Assembly (NCBI RefSeq): GCF_017163935.1
Contig: NZ_JABVZR010000001.1
Span: 1,736,001 to 1,800,000, forward strand
From: Novosphingobium terrae
Lineage (GTDB): Bacteria > Pseudomonadota > Alphaproteobacteria > Sphingomonadales > Sphingomonadaceae
Length of the DNA: 64,000 nt
Direction: 5' to 3'
The notes beneath the pieces were generated by a model. The model had not been told where the DNA came from. It saw nothing but the letters and a program-made list of their open reading frames with translations, and made no database searches. Below are positions 63,803-64,000 of this stretch, piece by piece. Position numbers and translations under genes: made by a program. Position 1 is the first letter of the stretch, and every line of letters begins with the position of its first letter.

Positions 63803-64000
63803 TCAGCCCGCCGACCCGGGCGAGATGCGAACCAACGTGTTCCCTTTGGCGCTGGGCCTGGTGAATGGTTCCGCCCATTCGACCAACCCGAGCAAGCGCT
63901 CGTCATCATCGAAGATCGGCCAGACACGCGCATTCCACCAGCCGTTGACCGTCTGGCCTGCCTCATCGAGGACGAGATAGGGCATGTCGATGAGTTCCGC
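63803..64000 (-). CDS. PAS-like sensor protein (5' end outside window)
   Basis: The frame enters from base 64000 and ends at 63803, giving the last 65 residues. YLVLDEAGQTVNGWWNARVWPIFDDDERLLGLVEWAEPFT resembles the core strands of a PAS domain, in which an NGWWNARVWPIFD segment precedes the final beta strands. The short C-terminal tail is basic and ends SPGSAG. A PAS-containing regulator or kinase is the most likely identity, but too little of it is visible to be sure. Confidence 0.5.
   Translation of the reverse strand, partial: AELIDMPYLVLDEAGQTVNGWWNARVWPIFDDDERLLGLVEWAEPFTRPSAKGNTLVRISPGSAG

Noticed and set aside
1..64000. CRISPR arrays, tRNA or rRNA genes
   Set aside because: No regularly spaced repeats, no tRNA-like T-loop/acceptor arrangement and no rRNA sequence were recognised while reading; small RNAs cannot be excluded without tools.

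Overview
The window looks like chromosome, or a large secondary replicon, of a high-GC alphaproteobacterium of the sphingomonad type (Novosphingobium/Sphingomonas-like). The reasons are two TonB-dependent receptors with plug domains, FixJ/NarL-type two-component systems, NodT-type outer-membrane lipoproteins, a small secreted protein with a KKICR...TCHTKAEW core, and many short alpha/beta hydrolases. All names below come from reading motifs in translated sequence. No similarity search was possible, and no rRNA, tRNA or CRISPR array was seen.

Region 1 (1-7.8 kb): the end of a cupin gene, a glutathione S-transferase and a short YetF/DUF421-like ORF. Then a GlxA-type AraC regulator stands divergent from a five-gene operon: cyanamide-hydratase-like HD protein, two alpha/beta hydrolases, an MBL-fold hydrolase and an isonitrile-hydratase-like DJ-1 protein. 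Region 2 (7.8-22 kb) reads almost entirely on the minus strand. In transcription order it holds a second HD protein (its 3' part nearly identical in DNA to the first), a HExxH putative metalloprotease, an enoyl-CoA hydratase-like protein, a hydrolase, Dps, NAD-type malic enzyme, a tripartite Emr-like efflux operon, PoxB, an Asp/Asn beta-hydroxylase-like protein and a LysR regulator.

Region 3 (22-31 kb): a stand-alone receiver and a triple-PAS histidine kinase converge on a FixJ-type regulator. An AraC regulator and a secreted hydrolase, a catalase and an MFS transporter follow. Region 4 (31-46 kb): a TonB receptor faces a large winged-helix/NB-ARC regulator. After it come a cytosolic hydrolase, an operon of 3-hydroxyacyl-CoA dehydrogenase, YWTD propeller and OmpW-like protein, an exported esterase, a hydrolase-like ORF without its catalytic serine, and a NarL/propeller-kinase pair.

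Region 5 (46-55 kb): an AT-richer gap with the tail of a tyrosine recombinase, a large TonB receptor, an OhrR-like regulator divergent from a secreted hydrolase with clear palindromic operators, a fatty-acid desaturase, a Doc/AbrB toxin-antitoxin pair and a small tyrosine recombinase. Region 6 (55-64 kb) is stress-flavoured: a Crp/Fnr regulator, an orphan nuoD overlapping a proline-rich secreted peptide gene, a Cys-rich copper-binding-type protein, a PRC-barrel protein, a stress-type SDR, an FMN reductase broken by one in-frame TGA, a hemerythrin with long C-terminal repeats and the end of a PAS-like gene.

The recurring theme is expansion of one alpha/beta-hydrolase family: two cytosolic copies, two secreted copies and one degenerate copy. 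Most sit beside a dedicated transcription factor, and two lie with or near cyanamide-hydratase-like HD proteins. Shared chemistry on small xenobiotic or nitrogenous compounds is an inference from gene content only.
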